From an uncultured Collinsella sp. (GTDB lineage Bacteria; Actinomycetota; Coriobacteriia; Coriobacteriales; Coriobacteriaceae), in NCBI GenBank assembly GCA_900548565.1, contig URKV01000114.1, positions 1 to 5,627 on the forward strand: a stretch of DNA of 5,627 nt, written 5' to 3'. The position numbers and the translations under genes are program-made. Positions within the stretch are counted from its first letter, which is position 1. Each line of letters begins with the position of its first letter. The notes beneath the pieces were generated by a model. It had not been told where the DNA came from, searched no databases, and saw only the letters and a list, made by a program, of their open reading frames with translations. This document shows positions 5,489 through 5,627 of the stretch, one piece after another.

Positions 5489-5517
5489 CCCCCTTCCGTT
5501 CCGTGCGCGGGAGGGGG
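5489..5517 (+). promoter_or_regulatory. Anti-SD/SD pairing with alternative hairpin
   Basis: CCCCCTTCC (5489-5497) can pair with GGGAGGGGG (5509-5517), 9 bp with one G-U. The purine strand contains GGAGG (5510-5514), a strong SD for the small ORF starting at 5525. A competing 6-bp hairpin, GTGCGC (5503-5508) with GCGCAC (5517-5522), would leave most of the SD in its loop. The two states would be closed and open for translation. The function is inferred. Confidence 0.4.
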
Positions 5518-5524
5518 CGCACTT

Positions 5525-5611
5525 ATGTTGCGCGGTTCTACGAACCGCGCAACCAGTCGACGCTGCGCGCCGCCCAGGGCGACAATTTGTCATTCAAAAG
5601 GCAAGGCATGA
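5525..5611 (+). CDS. Candidate small ORF (28 codons) overlapping the next gene start
   Basis: ATG 5525 opens a 28-codon frame ending at TGA 5609-5611, which overlaps the ATG at 5608 in an ATGA junction. It has a good purine-rich SD (GGGAGGGGG, 5509-5517, with GGAGG 10 bases before the ATG). The peptide holds five arginines (residues 3, 8, 12, 13, 18) and two cysteines, with no recognised domain. A perfect 12-bp hairpin lies in its first codons. It might be a leader peptide coupling translation to the following gene. Such short frames also arise by chance in GC-rich DNA. Confidence 0.35.
   Translation: MLRGSTNRATSRRCAPPRATICHSKGKA
5527..5553 (+). other. Very stable perfect hairpin upstream of the last gene
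   Basis: GTTGCGCGGTTC (5527-5538) pairs perfectly with GAACCGCGCAAC (5542-5553) around TAC, 12 bp with a minimal loop. No U-run follows on either strand, so it is not a standard intrinsic terminator. It sits inside the small ORF, between its start codon and the following gene, and could slow ribosomes or stabilise a processed 5' end. Confidence 0.55.
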
Positions 5612-5627
5612 CCAGAAGGTCTATGCC
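5608..5627 (+). CDS. Start of a further plus-strand gene (partial, unidentified; arcC expected)
   Basis: ATG 5608 is preceded at 6 bases by AAAAGG (5596-5601), a site similar to those of arcA and arcB. Only seven codons are visible, reading MTRRSMP. An in-frame ATG at 5623 is an alternative start. The cluster still lacks carbamate kinase (arcC), the usual third enzyme, so that is the best contextual guess. The seven residues themselves identify nothing. Confidence 0.4.

Noticed and set aside
5527..5553. Reading the GAACCGCG arm as part of a T-box leader
   Set aside because: Only ACCGCG matches the T-box sequence. The complementary arm lies upstream in a simple hairpin, and no specifier-loop or antiterminator arrangement is present.
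5381..5593. 70-codon minus-strand ORF across the structured gap
   Set aside because: It spans the inverted repeats, has no recognisable domain and no clear SD. The plus-strand RNA elements explain the region better.
1..5627. CRISPR array, insertion sequence or attachment site
   Set aside because: No regularly spaced repeats, transposase-like ORF or terminal inverted repeats were seen. The only transposon sequence is the library mosaic end.

Overview
The window reads as the left end of an assembled contig from a GC-rich, Gram-positive-like anaerobe. The protein sequences, the codon choice (GC-ending codons plus U-ending GCU/GUU/CGU in likely highly expressed genes) and the gene content suggest a Coriobacteriia gut bacterium such as Collinsella. 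That assignment is an inference from general resemblance, not a database match. Bases 1-49 are not biological: they are an Illumina Nextera i5 adapter with its index and the transposase mosaic end, left on the contig edge.

Layout. 50-866 (minus): the N-terminal 272 codons of polyphosphate kinase ppk1, cut off by the contig end. 867-1415: a 549-base divergent intergenic region with an AT-rich core (about 1034-1250), possible operator-like sequences, an arginine-rich upstream ORF and two leader hairpins. 1416-2657: arcA, arginine deiminase. 2658-2762: a gap with two perfect inverted repeats. 2763-3758: arcB, catabolic ornithine carbamoyltransferase. 3774-3810: a strong intrinsic terminator. 3822-3872: a long stem-loop in front of the next gene. 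3906-5384: a YfcC/DcuC-type 12-TM transporter, probably the arginine/ornithine exchanger. 5385-5607: a 223-base gap densely packed with mutually exclusive RNA stems, an anti-Shine-Dalgarno pairing and a small ORF. 5608 onward: the first codons of another plus-strand gene, unidentified; arcC (carbamate kinase) is the expected missing member.

Together arcA, arcB and the transporter form an arginine deiminase (ADI) pathway. Arginine enters in exchange for ornithine, ArcA splits it to citrulline and ammonia, and ArcB phosphorolyses citrulline to ornithine and carbamoyl phosphate. Carbamate kinase would then make ATP. ADI genes supply energy and ammonia (acid protection) in anaerobes.

The enzymes are ordinary; the interest lies between them. 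Every gap in the cluster carries strong RNA structure. The 5397-5470 element has the form of an aptamer-like long hairpin whose closing strand is shared with a competing hairpin. Two gene starts (arcA and the last partial gene) coincide with the stop of an arginine-containing small ORF in an ATGA overlap, which suggests leader-peptide or translational-coupling control. arcA also has a codon usage strikingly different from arcB. All regulatory interpretations are inference from a single sequence.
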